Assembly: GCF_020829645.1 (NCBI RefSeq)
Contig: NZ_JAIVFS010000094.1
Span: 1 to 33,259, forward strand
Direction of reading: 5' to 3'
Length of the DNA stretch: 33,259 bases
Origin: Nostoc mirabile CHAB5784
GTDB taxonomy: Bacteria; Cyanobacteriota; Cyanobacteriia; Cyanobacteriales; Nostocaceae
Below, piece by piece: positions 32,907 to 33,259 of this stretch; positions within the stretch are counted from its first letter, which is position 1, and each line of letters opens with the position of its first letter. The notes under the pieces are model-generated. The model saw only the letters and a list, made by a program, of their open reading frames with translations. It did no database searches and had not been told where the DNA came from. Position numbers and translations under genes: made by a program.

Positions 32907-32939
32907 AGTTGCTAACAATATGGACAAATGCCCACTATG

Positions 32940-33135
32940 TTAGTTTAGAAGTTTAACCTTCACTGGGGAAACTACAATCCCCTCTATCCCTTGGGCAAAA
33001 GCTTCAGGGATTGCTTTTCTCAATATGTTCAGAGATCCATTTACGTCTGCATTGATTAGCTGATTACCACTTGCTCTGTAAAGACCACGTTTGATTCTCT
33101 TGCCACTAAAAGTAGCAAGCGTGCCTTTTTTATAG
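32940..33135 (-). pseudogene. tnpB: C-terminal exon of an IS200/IS605-type tnpB
   Basis: From the exon start the frame reads YKKGTLATFSGKRIKRGLYR, then LINADVNGSLNILRK and AFAQGIEGIVVSPVKVK, the typical TnpB tail including the third RuvC acid (Asp in NADVNGS). The part that should precede it, with the zinc-ribbon cysteines, is absent. Instead the frame enters sequence with group II intron domain V and VI features at 33136. The rest of tnpB is expected beyond the window on the far side of the intron. Whether splicing restores it cannot be seen. Confidence 0.8.
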
Positions 33136-33259
33136 ATGAACTCAGTAATCCCGTCACCGTGATTACTGGTCTTCAGAACCGAACATGAATCTTTCGCTTT
33201 CATTCGGCTCCTCAATTTCTTGATGCTTGACAGGCATACCTGTTCGGTGGATACGGTCG
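33136..33259 (-). mobile_element. 3' end of a group II intron (domains V and VI)
   Basis: Read on the minus strand, GAGCCGAA...TTCGGTTC (33210-33176) forms a domain V-type hairpin with the catalytic AGC and its G-U partner, followed by GAAGACC. A second hairpin CAGTAATC/GATTACTG (33168-33143) stands where domain VI belongs. It is followed by AGTTCAT, matching the A-pyrimidine 3' intron end, which puts the splice site at 33136/33135. The intron continues past the window, where its reverse transcriptase should be. Confidence 0.75.

Noticed and set aside
32173..32943. A 256-aa plus-strand protein
   Set aside because: Wholly antisense to the DUF502 gene, whose membrane helices and family motifs are clear.
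1..33259. tRNA or rRNA genes
   Set aside because: I saw no cloverleaf with a GGTTCGAATCC-type arm or rRNA signature in either strand; a tRNAscan run would be decisive.

Overview
The window looks like the chromosome of a filamentous, heterocyst-type cyanobacterium (Nostoc/Anabaena group). This rests on many GCGATCGC (HIP1-type) octamers, intergenic arrays of 7-bp tandem repeats (TGACTAA, GGGGAGT and CTGAATT types), dense small palindromic repeats, and cyanobacterial gene content: a phylloquinone-pathway MenH, a LabA-like NYN protein, DUF29, DUF1997, DUF4079 and DUF502 proteins, and an InrS-type nickel sensor.

Layout. (1) 1-9480, all minus strand: repeats, then the fatty-acid/phospholipid genes plsX-fabH-fabD, leucyl aminopeptidase pepA, a seven-unit 42-bp palindromic tandem repeat, an EcsC-like protein, a MazF-type toxin with its antitoxin, an alpha/beta hydrolase related to the hydrolase half of plant phytyl ester synthases, and a PlsC-type acyltransferase. 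(2) 9849-15143, plus strand: metG, a LabA/NYN gene overlapping an LptC-like lipoprotein gene by 1 nt, a CsoR-family Ni sensor, a serine/threonine kinase remnant and menH. (3) 15146-16781: a lambda-lysozyme-like (GH104) membrane-anchored muramidase tail to tail with menH, and a DUF29 gene with a clear terminator. (4) 16926-21307, minus strand: a four-gene sugar cassette (NDP-sugar C-methyltransferase, sugar-1-P nucleotidyltransferase, PIG-L deacetylase, DUF4910 peptidase-like protein). It holds a 37-codon remnant of a dTDP-sugar 3,5-epimerase gene. (5) 21773-25361: an SDR protein, a DUF1997 protein, a four-helix DUF4079 protein with four helix-associated histidines, and a large ankyrin protein. 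(6) 25361-26760: a mobile-element zone with a 113-bp MITE showing perfect TIRs and a 10-bp target duplication, an unassigned structured stretch, and an internally deleted IS982-type insertion sequence. (7) 26760-32906, minus strand: DUF502 - nusB - ftsY - GAF/SpoIIE phosphatase. (8) 32940-33259, minus strand: the C-terminal exon of a tnpB gene, apparently interrupted by a group II intron whose domains V and VI are visible at the window edge.

How the parts fit. Most genes are housekeeping: lipid synthesis, protein targeting, transcription, tRNA charging and quinone synthesis. The accessory signal is carried by repeats. Heptamer arrays sit at almost every gene junction and in two cases supply the start-codon context. 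Short palindromic elements are nested in one another and in a transposase. Three genes (kinase, epimerase, transposase) survive only as fragments. No complete previously undescribed multi-gene system could be demonstrated. The best candidates for follow-up are the covarying 42-bp repeat array, the MITE, the intron-in-tnpB junction, the sugar cassette and the hydrolase/acyltransferase pair.
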